Assembly (NCBI GenBank): GCA_021802085.1
Contig: JAKAAZ010000071.1
Location: 1 to 15,788 of the forward strand
Length of the DNA stretch: 15,788 bases
From: Acidobacteriota bacterium
Lineage (GTDB): Bacteria > Acidobacteriota > Terriglobia > Terriglobales > Acidobacteriaceae
Direction: 5' to 3'
Part shown: positions 5,685 to 13,400 of the stretch, piece by piece
Numbering within the stretch: the first letter of the stretch is position 1
Layout of the letters: the number at the start of each line of letters is the position of its first letter
The notes under the pieces: model-generated
Databases searched by the model: none
The model's input: the letters and a program-made list of their open reading frames with translations, nothing else
What the model was told of the DNA's origin: nothing
Translations under genes and position numbers: made by a program

Positions 5685-5835
5685 AAGCGAAGCCCAGAGG
5701 AGTTTCTGCCGCGCACTGGTATCACCGAGCAAAACCATGGTAGTTTCGCTCTTGTTACCTAATTCGGATCACCGCGTCCTTTAGAGCATTCCGAACAACA
5801 CACGATCAGTTACTGAATAAGGAAGTGTATCTGCA

Positions 5836-8667
5836 ATGGCAAAGTCACTCGTGATCGTCGAATCTCCTGCGAAGGCGAAGACGATCAACAAATATCTCGG
5901 CAAGGATTTCATCGTGGAGGCCTCGCTTGGCCACATTATGGATTTGCCGAAAAGCAAGATTGGCGTGGAACTGGAGAACGGCACATTCGAGCCGGAACTG
6001 ATTGTGATGCCCGGCAAGGAGAAGGTCGTCGAGCGGCTGAAGAAGCTGGCGTCGGCTGCGGATGCCGTGTACCTCGCGCCCGATCCTGACCGCGAAGGCG
6101 AGGCCATTGCGTGGCATCTGGAGTTGCAGTTAAAGCCGCAACTACGGAATAAAGCGACCATCCAGCGAGTCACGTTCAACGAGATCACGCAGAAGGCCGT
6201 GAAGGCCGCCTTTCAACATGCGGGCAACGTCGATGCGCGTCTGGTGGATGCGCAGCAGACGCGGCGAGTGCTGGACCGAATCGTGGGTTATCAGATTTCA
6301 CCGCTATTGTGGGACAAGGTGCGACGCGGTTTGTCGGCAGGCCGCGTGCAAACCGTAGCGGTGCGGCTGATCGTCGAACGCGAGCGGCTCATCAAGGCTT
6401 TCCAGCCAGTCGAGTATTGGACGCTGGACGCGCAGCTAACGCCGGTTTTGAGCAATGGAAATGCGGGCCAGGAGTTTACCGCGCGGTTTGTCGGTATCGA
6501 CGGAAAGCGCGCGACGGTGGAGACGGTGAATACTCCGTCACTTCCAAATCAGGCGGAGACGGATGCCATTGTTGCCGCTTTGAAAACCGCCGACTGGAAA
6601 GTGCGGTCTGTCGAAAAGAAGGAGCGCCGGCAGAATCCGACCGCCCCATTTACCACCAGCAAATTGCAGCAGGATGCATCGCGCAAGCTCGGCTTCAACG
6701 TGCGGCGGACCATGGGTGTGGCGCAGCGTTTGTATGAAGGCGTCGAGGTCGGCGGTCAGGGAACGGTCGGTCTGATCACCTATATGCGTACCGACTCGAC
6801 TCGTGTCTCGCCGGATGCGATTGAAGAAGCGCGCGACTACATCGGGAAAAAACTTGGGCAGAAGTATATGCCGGCGAGCCCAAACGTTTTCAAAAGCAAG
6901 AAAGATGCGCAGGACGCGCATGAAGCGATTCGTCCGACCAATGTGGACCTGGCGCCGGATGAGATCAAGCGGTATCTGAGCGACGAGCAATACAAACTTT
7001 ACAAGCTCATCTGGCAGCGCTTTATCGCTTCGCAGATGGTGCAGGCCGTGTTCGATCAGACGACAGTGGACATCGTTGCAAAAGCGGACCGCAGTTACGA
7101 TTACCGCGTGACTGGATCCGTCTTGAAGTTCGACGGCTTTCTCAAGATTTACGAAGAAGCCAAAGACGCGAAAGATGCCGATGATGAGGCGCTGAGCAAC
7201 CGCTTGCCGGAGCTGAACAACGGGCAGGCGCTGAACCTGAATGCGCTGAAACCGGAGCAGCATTTTACCGAGCCGCCGCCGCGTTTCAATGAGGCTTCCC
7301 TGGTGAAGGAACTGGAAGAGCGCGGCATTGGCAGGCCTTCCACCTATGCCTCGATCATCAGCACGATCCAGGACCGGGAGTACGCGGTGAAAGTTCCGCC
7401 GAAGGGATCGAGCAAATTTTATCCAACCGAACTGGGTCAGGTGGTCAATGACCTGCTGGTGAAAAACTTTCCGTACATTTTCGATCCGGCCTATACGGCC
7501 AAGCTGGAAGTGGAACTGGATGCGGTGGAAGACGGCACGGAGAAATGGACGGACCTGCTGCGCGGCTTCTATGGATACTTTCAGGAGGAGTTGAAGGTCG
7601 CCGACAAGAACATGGAAGACATCAAGCGGATGGAACAGCCGACGGAAGAAAAATGTCCGCAGTGTGGTGCGCCGCTGGTGCTGAAGTGGGGTAAGTTCGG
7701 TTCGTTCTACGCATGCTCGGCCTATGACAAGAAGAAGCCGGTGACGATCGCCAGCTCCGCCTGGGAGAAGGATTCGAAGAAGGCGATCAAGAAAATTGAA
7801 GCCAAGCTCGATTACCCGATGACGGTGAAAACCACCGGCGGCACGGGACCTGCGCCCGCGGCAGCGACGGCCACGAACAAGAAAGAACTGGAAGCTGCAT
7901 TGGCCGCAGCGGCCGGGCCCGAGCGCAAGCTGATGGCGGAGCAGGTAAGCTGCACGTTTACCCGGGAAAATTATGATGCGAAGCCCAATCTGCAGACGAC
8001 GGATGCTCAGGGAGCCGAAGCGGAGGAAGAGTTCTGCGAGAACTGCGGACGAGTCATGGTGCTGCGCAATGGTCCATTCGGCCAGTTCATGGCGTGTCCT
8101 GGCTACAACGAAGATCCTCCGTGCAAGACCATCCGGAAGCTGACGCATAAACAGCAGCAGAAGCCCGCTGTCCTACTGGATGAAACTTGTCCCAAGTGCG
8201 GGATGCAGTTGGTTTTGCGAACCGGCCAATATGGGGAGTTCGTCTCATGCAGCGGTTATCCCAAGTGCAAATACATCAAGCAGAATTTGACGGGAGTGAA
8301 GTGCCCGACCTGCGGCACGGGAGACATCGCGGAGCGGAAAGCGCGGCGAGGAAACTTCTTTTACGGCTGCACGAATTATCCGAAGTGCGATTTCACTTCA
8401 AACCTGAAGCCGATCCCGCAAGCTTGCCCAGAATGCGGCAGCCCGTATTTGTTAGAGAAGTCGCTTAAGTCCGGGGTGTATCTGGTCTGTCCGAACAATG
8501 AGAAGCAGAGTGCCGCCGAGAAAAAGCGCGGCAAAGGGCGCAAAAAGTCCGCCGGCGACACGCGCACTGTTCCAGCAAAAGCCGTCGTTTGCCATTACGA
8601 GGAACGCATTGGCGATGCGCCTGCACAGGAAGAGAAGCCGGTCGAAGCCGAAGCCACGGTTGCTTAA
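5836..8667 (+). CDS. topA: DNA topoisomerase I (type IA) with interrupted first zinc ribbon
   Basis: TopA relaxes negative supercoils by cutting one strand through a tyrosine ester. The 943-residue protein has the TOPRIM domain with E9 (VIVESPAKAKT) and DPDREGE (D83, D85, E87), the QQTRRVLDRIVGYQISPLLW and GLSAGRVQTVAVRLI segments (about 136-180), and the catalytic Y316 in LITYMRTDS. The TOPRIM residues and nearby motifs are complete. The C-terminal third carries zinc ribbons: C607/C610/C627/C706, C734/C737/C754/C763, C785/C788/C805/C811, C823/C826/C845/C851, and a degenerate fifth with C864/C867/C885 only. The first ribbon is split by 68 extra residues (638-705). The end is Lys-rich, then acidic. 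The ATG at 5836 precedes the standard MAKSLVIVESPAKA start, with AAGGA at 5819-5823. The next gene follows after 54 bases without a terminator, so co-transcription is likely. Confidence 0.96.
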   Translation: MAKSLVIVESPAKAKTINKYLGKDFIVEASLGHIMDLPKSKIGVELENGTFEPELIVMPGKEKVVERLKKLASAADAVYLAPDPDREGEAIAWHLELQLKPQLRNKATIQRVTFNEITQKAVKAAFQHAGNVDARLVDAQQTRRVLDRIVGYQISPLLWDKVRRGLSAGRVQTVAVRLIVERERLIKAFQPVEYWTLDAQLTPVLSNGNAGQEFTARFVGIDGKRATVETVNTPSLPNQAETDAIVAALKTADWKVRSVEKKERRQNPTAPFTTSKLQQDASRKLGFNVRRTMGVAQRLYEGVEVGGQGTVGLITYMRTDSTRVSPDAIEEARDYIGKKLGQKYMPASPNVFKSKKDAQDAHEAIRPTNVDLAPDEIKRYLSDEQYKLYKLIWQRFIASQMVQAVFDQTTVDIVAKADRSYDYRVTGSVLKFDGFLKIYEEAKDAKDADDEALSNRLPELNNGQALNLNALKPEQHFTEPPPRFNEASLVKELEERGIGRPSTYASIISTIQDREYAVKVPPKGSSKFYPTELGQVVNDLLVKNFPYIFDPAYTAKLEVELDAVEDGTEKWTDLLRGFYGYFQEELKVADKNMEDIKRMEQPTEEKCPQCGAPLVLKWGKFGSFYACSAYDKKKPVTIASSAWEKDSKKAIKKIEAKLDYPMTVKTTGGTGPAPAAATATNKKELEAALAAAAGPERKLMAEQVSCTFTRENYDAKPNLQTTDAQGAEAEEEFCENCGRVMVLRNGPFGQFMACPGYNEDPPCKTIRKLTHKQQQKPAVLLDETCPKCGMQLVLRTGQYGEFVSCSGYPKCKYIKQNLTGVKCPTCGTGDIAERKARRGNFFYGCTNYPKCDFTSNLKPIPQACPECGSPYLLEKSLKSGVYLVCPNNEKQSAAEKKRGKGRKKSAGDTRTVPAKAVVCHYEERIGDAPAQEEKPVEAEATVA

Positions 8668-8721
8668 GAAAACTTGCAGTTGTACCCTAAATCAATTCTT
8701 CCAGTCAGGAAACGAACACAC

Positions 8722-9153
8722 ATGGAAAGTCAGATTGCCACGCACAACGATGCCGATATCATTCTCAAGCTGTACGACCTTCGCCGGGAGGCACTCCTGC
8801 GCAAGGCGCGCCACTGGCTGATCTTTGAATTCAGCCCGAAATCCGCTCAGGAATTTGTGGCCCTGGCTCAGGGCGGGGACACGCAGGAGAACGCCTATTT
8901 CCGTCAGGTCATCAGCTACTGGGAAATGGCGGCTTCGCTAGTGATCCATGGCGCGGTGAAGTCGGACCTGTTCATCGACTCGAATGGCGAGGGAATTTAT
9001 ATTTTCGCCAAGTTTCATGCCTTTCGAGATGAATACCAGAACAAAATGGGCATGCCCTTCATGCGTCAGACAGCGCAGCTCATCGAGAAGTACCCGGCTG
9101 CCCGGGATAAATTCCAGGGGATGCTGAAGTCTATCCAGCAGCGCAACTCCTAA
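8722..9153 (+). CDS. conserved small cytosolic protein of unknown function
   Basis: The 143-residue protein has no signal peptide or membrane segment. It reads as a compact alpha-helical protein: DADIILKLYDLRREALLRKARHWL, then FSPKSAQEFVALAQ, then VISYWEMAASLVIHGAVKSDLFIDSNGEGIYIFAKFHAF and a C-terminal helix. It resembles the DUF4760-type small proteins as far as I recall, with the WEMAA...HGA.. core, but this was not checked. The frame is open from TTG at 8674; ATG at 8722 is chosen because AGGA (8707-8710) lies 11 bases upstream and the extra N-terminal residues look unconserved. It follows topA by 54 bases with no terminator, suggesting a shared transcript, but nothing else ties it to DNA topology. 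Confidence 0.75.
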   Translation: MESQIATHNDADIILKLYDLRREALLRKARHWLIFEFSPKSAQEFVALAQGGDTQENAYFRQVISYWEMAASLVIHGAVKSDLFIDSNGEGIYIFAKFHAFRDEYQNKMGMPFMRQTAQLIEKYPAARDKFQGMLKSIQQRNS

Positions 9154-9205
9154 TGTTCGCCGTCCCTATTGATCTTGATCCGCGAAACATTTGATTCCAT
9201 GTTAT

Positions 9206-9229
9206 GAAAAATGCGGTTGTACATTTTTC
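9206..9229 (+). terminator. possible weak hairpin after the gene at 8722-9153
   Basis: GAAAAATG (9206-9213) and CATTTTTC (9222-9229) are exact reverse complements around an 8-base loop, 52 bases after the stop. The stem is A+T-rich and the T-run lies inside the right arm, so terminator function is uncertain. Confidence 0.25.
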
Positions 9230-9330
9230 CGGCGTTGAAGGTCGGCTTGCCAATCGTGCATCCAACCGGATACAAAGATGTGGTTACAGTTGCATTCCCT
9301 TCCCGGGAAGAAAGTTCAGAGGAGCGGACC

Positions 9331-9657
9331 ATGAAGCGTATTGCATTTGTATTGGCTCTCGGCAGCATGACGGCATTCGCCGGTGCTCAAACAGCGAAGA
9401 CCCACAAACTCACCGGCTGGATCGGCGATTCCAAGTGTGGTGCATCCATGCACACACCCGCATGCGTGAAAAAGTGCGTGGCGGCAGGCCAGAAACCTGT
9501 TTTTGTGGATTCCAAGAACAAGGTCTGGGCCATCGATAACACCGATGCTGTCAGCGACTATTACGGCGACCACGTCAGGGTTGTCGCCACGGTCGATCCT
9601 TCCAGCAGCAGCATTCATGTCGATAAAGTCATGAAGGCAGGCGGCAGCAGCATGTAA
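9331..9657 (+). CDS. small secreted cysteine-containing protein, unknown function
   Basis: A 108-residue exported protein. Residues 1-19 form a signal peptide (MKRIAFVLALGSMTAFAGA, cleavage after AGA). The mature part contains GWIGDSKCGASMHTPACVKKCV with C36, C45 and C49 near H41, followed by a small beta-rich domain (PVFVDSKNKVWAIDNTDAVSDYYGDHVRVVATVDPSSSSIHVDKV). Proteins with this pattern (GxxxDxxCG, H, C, CV, then a short OB-like strand set) recur as small exported proteins in Acidobacteriota to my knowledge; their role is not known to me. Cys/His spacing would allow a metal site or disulfides. The ATG at 9331 is chosen because AGAGGAG ends six bases upstream and the signal peptide starts there; the open frame extends further upstream. 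A strong terminator follows, so it is probably a single-gene unit. Confidence 0.8.
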   Translation: MKRIAFVLALGSMTAFAGAQTAKTHKLTGWIGDSKCGASMHTPACVKKCVAAGQKPVFVDSKNKVWAIDNTDAVSDYYGDHVRVVATVDPSSSSIHVDKVMKAGGSSM

Positions 9658-9701
9658 GCGGCGGCCCATTGAGACTTACGGCCTGGCTGGAAAATCCCAG
9701 G

Positions 9702-9739
9702 AAGGGAGGACGCGCAATAAGTGCGTCCTCCCTTTGCTT
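9702..9739 (+). terminator. strong intrinsic terminator
   Basis: AAGGGAGGACGC (9702-9713) and GCGTCCTCCCTT (9723-9734) form a perfect 12-base-pair stem with a 9-base loop, followed by TTTGCTT. It lies about 45 bases after the secreted-protein gene, whose transcript it should end, and separates it from the DUF427 gene. Confidence 0.85.
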
Positions 9740-9818
9740 ATGGACTCATGTGACGTGTGTCTTCATCCGCGGGATGACCTCATGATATGGTGAAAGATGA
9801 AGGAGTTTAGGCGAAATT

Positions 9819-10103
9819 ATGGCGAAAGCGGTGTGGAATGGCAGGGTGCTGGCTGAGAGCGAGAAAACTCAACTGGTAGAGGGCAACGTTTATTTTCCGC
9901 ATGAGTCGATCGATCGCGAATACTTCCGATCCAGTTCAACAATTTCGACTTGTCCATGGAAGGGGCAGGCGCGCTATTACACGATCCTGGTTGATGGGCA
10001 GGAGAATTCCGATGCCGCCTGGTACTATCCCGATCCCAAGCCTGCGGCGCGTGCCATCAAAAACCATGTTGCCTTTTGGCGCGGCGTCGAAATCGAAAAA
10101 TAG
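9819..10103 (+). CDS. DUF427 domain protein
   Basis: The 94-residue protein is a single DUF427 domain. The pattern AVWNGRVLAES, then VEGNVYFPHESI, CPWKGQARYY, DAAWYYPDPKPAARAIKNHVAFW covers nearly its whole length. The family is widespread and small, with a beta-tent fold; no firm biochemical function is known to me. The CPWKG motif and following aromatic residues are intact. ATG at 9819 matches the family start; AGGAG at 9801-9805 and TAGG at 9808-9811 are possible ribosome sites. It has its own transcription unit after the strong terminator at 9702-9739 and converges on the histidine kinase gene with only 15 bases between the stops, so the two 3' ends must overlap in transcription. Confidence 0.88.
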   Translation: MAKAVWNGRVLAESEKTQLVEGNVYFPHESIDREYFRSSSTISTCPWKGQARYYTILVDGQENSDAAWYYPDPKPAARAIKNHVAFWRGVEIEK

Positions 10104-10118
10104 GAGCTGGTACCCGGC

Positions 10119-11588
10119 TCAGTAGGCTCCGGTTTGATGCAACGGGATACTGACCTGGAAACAGGTCGCTCCGGGTTCGGACTGCACATGGATTGTCCCC
10201 CGGTAGCGGCTTAAGATGCGATTCACAGTATCGAGGCTCAGTCCCAATCCTAGCCCGATCGGCTTCGTGGTAAAAAACGGTTCGAAGATTCGATCATGCA
10301 ATTCGGGAGGGATGCCCGGACCGTCGTCCCAAATCTCGACCCGCACCATATCTCCGCCATCCTGGGTGCGCACCCGGATCGTTCCGCGGTTTCGGACTGC
10401 ATCCAAGGCGTTTTCCAGCAACGCCATCCACACCTGATTCAGCTCGCTTCCATTGGCGGTGATGCGCGGCAGTTTTGGATCGTACTCGCGGATCACTCGC
10501 ACATCGTTGAGCCTGTAGTGCAACATGCTCAATGTGTCGTCCAGAGACTGGGCCATATCGATATCCTGCAGCGGGGCCTGGTCCATGTGGGAGTATTGCT
10601 GGATGGCGCGAATCAGGTCGAAGATCCGCGCGGTCGATTCGAGCATGGCGCCCGTCATGCGTTCGGCACGAAGCGTGGAAGCAAGGTGGCTTAGGGCGAG
10701 GTTGGCAGCTTCGCAACCCAGAAACTCATCCAGGGGAGTCAGTTCCTGAGGTTCGATGCCGGCCTCAGCGAAAACGGGTGCGATCGACCACGGTTCAGTA
10801 ACTTTTCGTTTCTCCAGCCAGCGGCTGAGCCGCTCTTCCTGCATACCCGCTTCGAGCGCGCGGGGTTGCTTCAAGCGCGTTTCGATAGTGGTTCGGATGC
10901 CGCGGTTCCAGTCCATATAGCGGCGTTCCTGCTCGTCGGTTAGACACAGTTTCCCGGCCTGGAAACTGACCTTGCCGTAGTTGCGCAATTCTTCCAGCAG
11001 ATTGCTGGCTGCCCGCTGTGCCGCGCTGGCCGGATTATTCAGTTCGTGGGCCAAATTGGCGGCCAGTTTTCCCAGCGCGGTCAGCTTTTCCGACTGCTGC
11101 TCGAGCCGGGTGACTTCCCGCACCCTGTCCAACAGCACCGACACGCAGCGCTGGCCCATGGACGGAATGGCCGCCAGCATTTCCGGGAACTGATCTCTGG
11201 CGATTTGCAGCGCCCAGACCGGCTCGGAAACGACGCCGCTGCCGCCAGTTGTCTTCATGCGGGAGAAGGGAAGCACCCCGGTAATCTGCCCGGACCGTCC
11301 GATAAAGAGGCTTCCCTGGCTGGCATGCTGGCGCCGGACCTGGATTTCCCCTGCCAATAGAATGGTCATGTGCGTGGCAGGCTGGCCATCGCTGAACAGA
11401 CGGGTGCCGGCAGGCGCGGAAAACTCCCAGCTATGGCGCACCAGCCACAGGTATTCCGCGTTCGTCAGTCCGTCCAATTGATGGACCCCGCTCAGCGCAT
11501 CCAGGAGCTTCGATTCCGGTGAATAAAGCAGGGACACTCCGCGGGGAAGTTCCGGAACTTGAACGGCTTGTTGCGTTGTGCCTTCCAT
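10119..11588 (-). CDS. cytosolic sensor histidine kinase with cyclic-nucleotide-binding-type domain
   Basis: The 489-residue protein has no membrane segment. Residues 45-160 form a cNMP-binding/CRP-like sensor (FSAPAGTRLFSDGQPATHMTILLAGEIQVRR). An H-box follows, KLAANLAHELNNPASAA, with H181 as the predicted phosphorylation site. The HATPase domain shows the N-box ELNQVWMALLENALDAV (N393), G1 DDGPGIP (421-427), F-box IFEPFFTTKP (434-443) and G2 GLGLGLSL (445-452). The stretch between the H-box and the second pairing helix is about 150 residues, far longer than in a simple HisKA hairpin. The CRP-like jelly-roll lacks an obvious PRAALT-like phosphate cassette, so cyclic-nucleotide binding is not assured. 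Similar kinases pair with FAD oxidoreductase/response-regulator fusions elsewhere, but no regulator gene lies next to this one. ATG at 11588 has AGGAAA about seven bases upstream. Confidence 0.88.
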   Translation of the reverse strand: MEGTTQQAVQVPELPRGVSLLYSPESKLLDALSGVHQLDGLTNAEYLWLVRHSWEFSAPAGTRLFSDGQPATHMTILLAGEIQVRRQHASQGSLFIGRSGQITGVLPFSRMKTTGGSGVVSEPVWALQIARDQFPEMLAAIPSMGQRCVSVLLDRVREVTRLEQQSEKLTALGKLAANLAHELNNPASAAQRAASNLLEELRNYGKVSFQAGKLCLTDEQERRYMDWNRGIRTTIETRLKQPRALEAGMQEERLSRWLEKRKVTEPWSIAPVFAEAGIEPQELTPLDEFLGCEAANLALSHLASTLRAERMTGAMLESTARIFDLIRAIQQYSHMDQAPLQDIDMAQSLDDTLSMLHYRLNDVRVIREYDPKLPRITANGSELNQVWMALLENALDAVRNRGTIRVRTQDGGDMVRVEIWDDGPGIPPELHDRIFEPFFTTKPIGLGLGLSLDTVNRILSRYRGTIHVQSEPGATCFQVSIPLHQTGAY

Positions 11589-11641
11589 AACGATTTCCTG
11601 ATGGTAGACCCGTTGGGTGACAATTCGGCGACAAAGAGCGA

Positions 11642-11662
11642 AGGCAGCCAGTCTCGGCTGCC
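11642..11662 (-). terminator. possible terminator after ilvC
   Basis: GGCAGCC (11643-11649) and GGCTGCC (11656-11662) form a perfect 7-base-pair stem with a 6-base loop, about 50 bases after the ilvC stop in the leftward direction. Read leftward it is followed by TTCGCTCTTTG, a broken T-rich tract, so it may only partly stop transcription into the kinase gene. Confidence 0.4.
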
Positions 11663-11710
11663 ATCATTCTTTCAGCTTTTGTATCCTTGCCGCGAGCGAT
11701 TGCTTTTCGG

Positions 11711-12766
11711 CTATGCGCCCACGGTTGCGGGCGCGGGTTTCTCCGCAGCCTCGACCGCGCCGTCTTTTACCGTGACGGGATCGAGGAACGGCATCGCTGC
11801 GCGCAGCGGCGCGCCCGTCTTCTCGATCGGATGCTGCGCTTCTTTCCTGCGCTGTTCTTCAAACCATTTGCGGCCGGTTGCATTCTCGTTCAACCAATTT
11901 TTTGCAAACGTTCCATCCTGGATTTCGGCCAGCAGTTTTTTCATGGCGGCGCGAGTCTCGTCCGTCACGATGCGCGGACCCGCAATGTAGTCGCCATATT
12001 CCGCGGTATCGGAGATTGAATGGCGCATATAGGCCAGGCCGCCGCGATAGATCAGGTCCACGATCAGCTTCAGCTCATGCATGCACTCGAAATAGGCAAC
12101 CTCGGGCTGGTAGCCGGCCGCTGTGAGGGTCTCAAAGGCAGCCTTGATCAGCGCGCTGACGCCGCCGCAGAGCACAGTCTGCTCGCCAAACAGGTCGGTT
12201 TCCGTTTCTTCCTTGAATGTGGTTTCCAGTACTCCGGCGCGGGTGCAGCCGATTCCTTTTGCATAGGACAGCGCCAGGGCCTGCGCCTGCCCGCTTGCAT
12301 CCTGGTGAATAGCCACCAGCCCCGGTGTGCCGCCGCCTTCGACGAAGACCTCGCGCACGCGATGGCCGGGAGCCTTCGGCGCTACCATGCTGACGTCTAC
12401 ATTGGCAGGCGGCTGAATGGTGCCATAGCGAATGTTGAACCCATGGGCGAACATCAGGGTCTTGCCCGCAGTCAGGTTCGGCGCGATCGAGTCGGCATAG
12501 ATCTTGCCCTGCGTCTGATCGGGCGCCAGCAGCATGATGACATCGGCCCACTTCGCGGCATCGGCGGTGGTCATGACCTCAAGCCCAACTTTTTCTGCCC
12601 GCGCCTTCGATTTGCTGCCGGCAGGCAGACCGATGCGGACCTCGACGCCGGAATCTTTCAGGTTGAGTGCGTGGGCATGTCCCTGTGAACCGTAGCCGAG
12701 AATGGCCACTTTCTTCTGCCGGATCAATTTCAGGTCTGCATCTTCATCGTGGTAGGTCTTTGCCAT
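11711..12766 (-). CDS. ilvC: ketol-acid reductoisomerase
   Basis: IlvC converts acetolactate or acetohydroxybutyrate to the dihydroxy acid using NAD(P)H and Mg2+, in valine, leucine and isoleucine synthesis. The 351-residue protein has class I (short form) length. It shows GYGSQGHAHALNL (24-36) in the Rossmann domain, the AGSKSKAR cofactor loop (49-56) that suggests NADPH, and H108 (FAHGFNI). The metal ligands D191, E195 (DLFGEQ), E227 and E231 (FECMHELKLIVDL) and S252 are all present. The last 25 residues are an Ala/Pro/Glu-rich tail that homologues often vary. The ATG at 12766 is the family start, with GGAG about nine bases before it. It is the last gene of the ilv operon, 24 bases after ilvN. 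Confidence 0.96.
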   Translation of the reverse strand: MAKTYHDEDADLKLIRQKKVAILGYGSQGHAHALNLKDSGVEVRIGLPAGSKSKARAEKVGLEVMTTADAAKWADVIMLLAPDQTQGKIYADSIAPNLTAGKTLMFAHGFNIRYGTIQPPANVDVSMVAPKAPGHRVREVFVEGGGTPGLVAIHQDASGQAQALALSYAKGIGCTRAGVLETTFKEETETDLFGEQTVLCGGVSALIKAAFETLTAAGYQPEVAYFECMHELKLIVDLIYRGGLAYMRHSISDTAEYGDYIAGPRIVTDETRAAMKKLLAEIQDGTFAKNWLNENATGRKWFEEQRRKEAQHPIEKTGAPLRAAMPFLDPVTVKDGAVEAAEKPAPATVGA

Positions 12767-12790
12767 ATCGTTGTTCTCCGTTCGGTTGAA

Positions 12791-13387
12791 TTAAGCTTGG
12801 TCGTCTTCCGCCATCAGGTCGGGCGCATCATGTTTCCTGTCGCCCGCCAGCATTGTGGGTTCGACGCGCGGGGTATCGCCGAGGGCTTCCAGCACGCGGC
12901 TGGTGTGATGCCCGCGGCGCATGGCCATGCGTCCACTGCGCGCCATTTCAAGAATACGGTAATTGCCTTCGAGCAGGATCTGCACCAGTCCTTCAATCTT
13001 GCTGGCGCTGCCCGTGATCTCCATCATCAACGATTCCGGGGCCAGATCGACAATGCGAGCACGGAAGACCTCGGCCAACTGGAAGAGGTCCGAGCGCGTT
13101 TTCTGGCTGGCTGCGATCTTCAGCAAGGCCAGTTCGCGGACTACCGCCGAGTGGCGGCCAACATTATCGACCTCCAGAACGCCTTCCAGCTTGTAGAGCG
13201 ACGCCATGATGCGGGGCGCGCGATCATCCGCAGCCTCAGCCACGATGGTCGTGCGCGATACGCCCGCCGTTTCGGTGCCGCCTACTGTCAAGGAGGTGAT
13301 GTTGACGTTAAGCCGTCGAAACAAAGAAGTGACGCGCGATAGCAATCCGGTCTTGTCCTCCACCAGCGCTACAAAAGTGTGCAACAT
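12791..13387 (-). CDS. ilvN: acetolactate synthase small (regulatory) subunit
   Basis: The small subunit activates the large subunit and carries feedback inhibition by valine. The 198-residue protein begins with the ACT domain (LHTFVALVEDKTGLLSRVTSLFRRLNVNITSLTVGGTE, residues 2-40, continuing to about 75). The C-terminal regulatory domain follows (about 85-150, FRARIVDLAPESLMMEITGS and LVQILLEGNYRILEMARSG). Common homologues are about 160-170 residues; this one has some 30 extra, mostly polar residues after ARSGRMAMRRG. The ATG at 13387 is clear: AGGAG, overlapping the ilvB stop codon, lies just upstream. The genes are 13 bases apart, so translation is probably coupled. The name ilvH is used equally often for this family. 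Confidence 0.94.
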   Translation of the reverse strand: MLHTFVALVEDKTGLLSRVTSLFRRLNVNITSLTVGGTETAGVSRTTIVAEAADDRAPRIMASLYKLEGVLEVDNVGRHSAVVRELALLKIAASQKTRSDLFQLAEVFRARIVDLAPESLMMEITGSASKIEGLVQILLEGNYRILEMARSGRMAMRRGHHTSRVLEALGDTPRVEPTMLAGDRKHDAPDLMAEDDQA

Positions 13388-13400
13388 GGAATCTCCGCTC

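Noticed and set aside
5740..5835. A sigma-70 promoter for topA
   Set aside because: TTGTTA at 5752-5757 is a fair -35 box, but no acceptable -10 box is found at the right spacing.
6538..8148. A 536-codon open frame antisense to topA
   Set aside because: It is a mirror of the topA coding frame, Arg/His/Leu-rich with no family pattern.
10104..10140. Bidirectional terminator between the DUF427 gene and the kinase gene
   Set aside because: Only a loose GAGC/GCTC pairing around a GGTACC palindrome is visible, without T-runs on either side.
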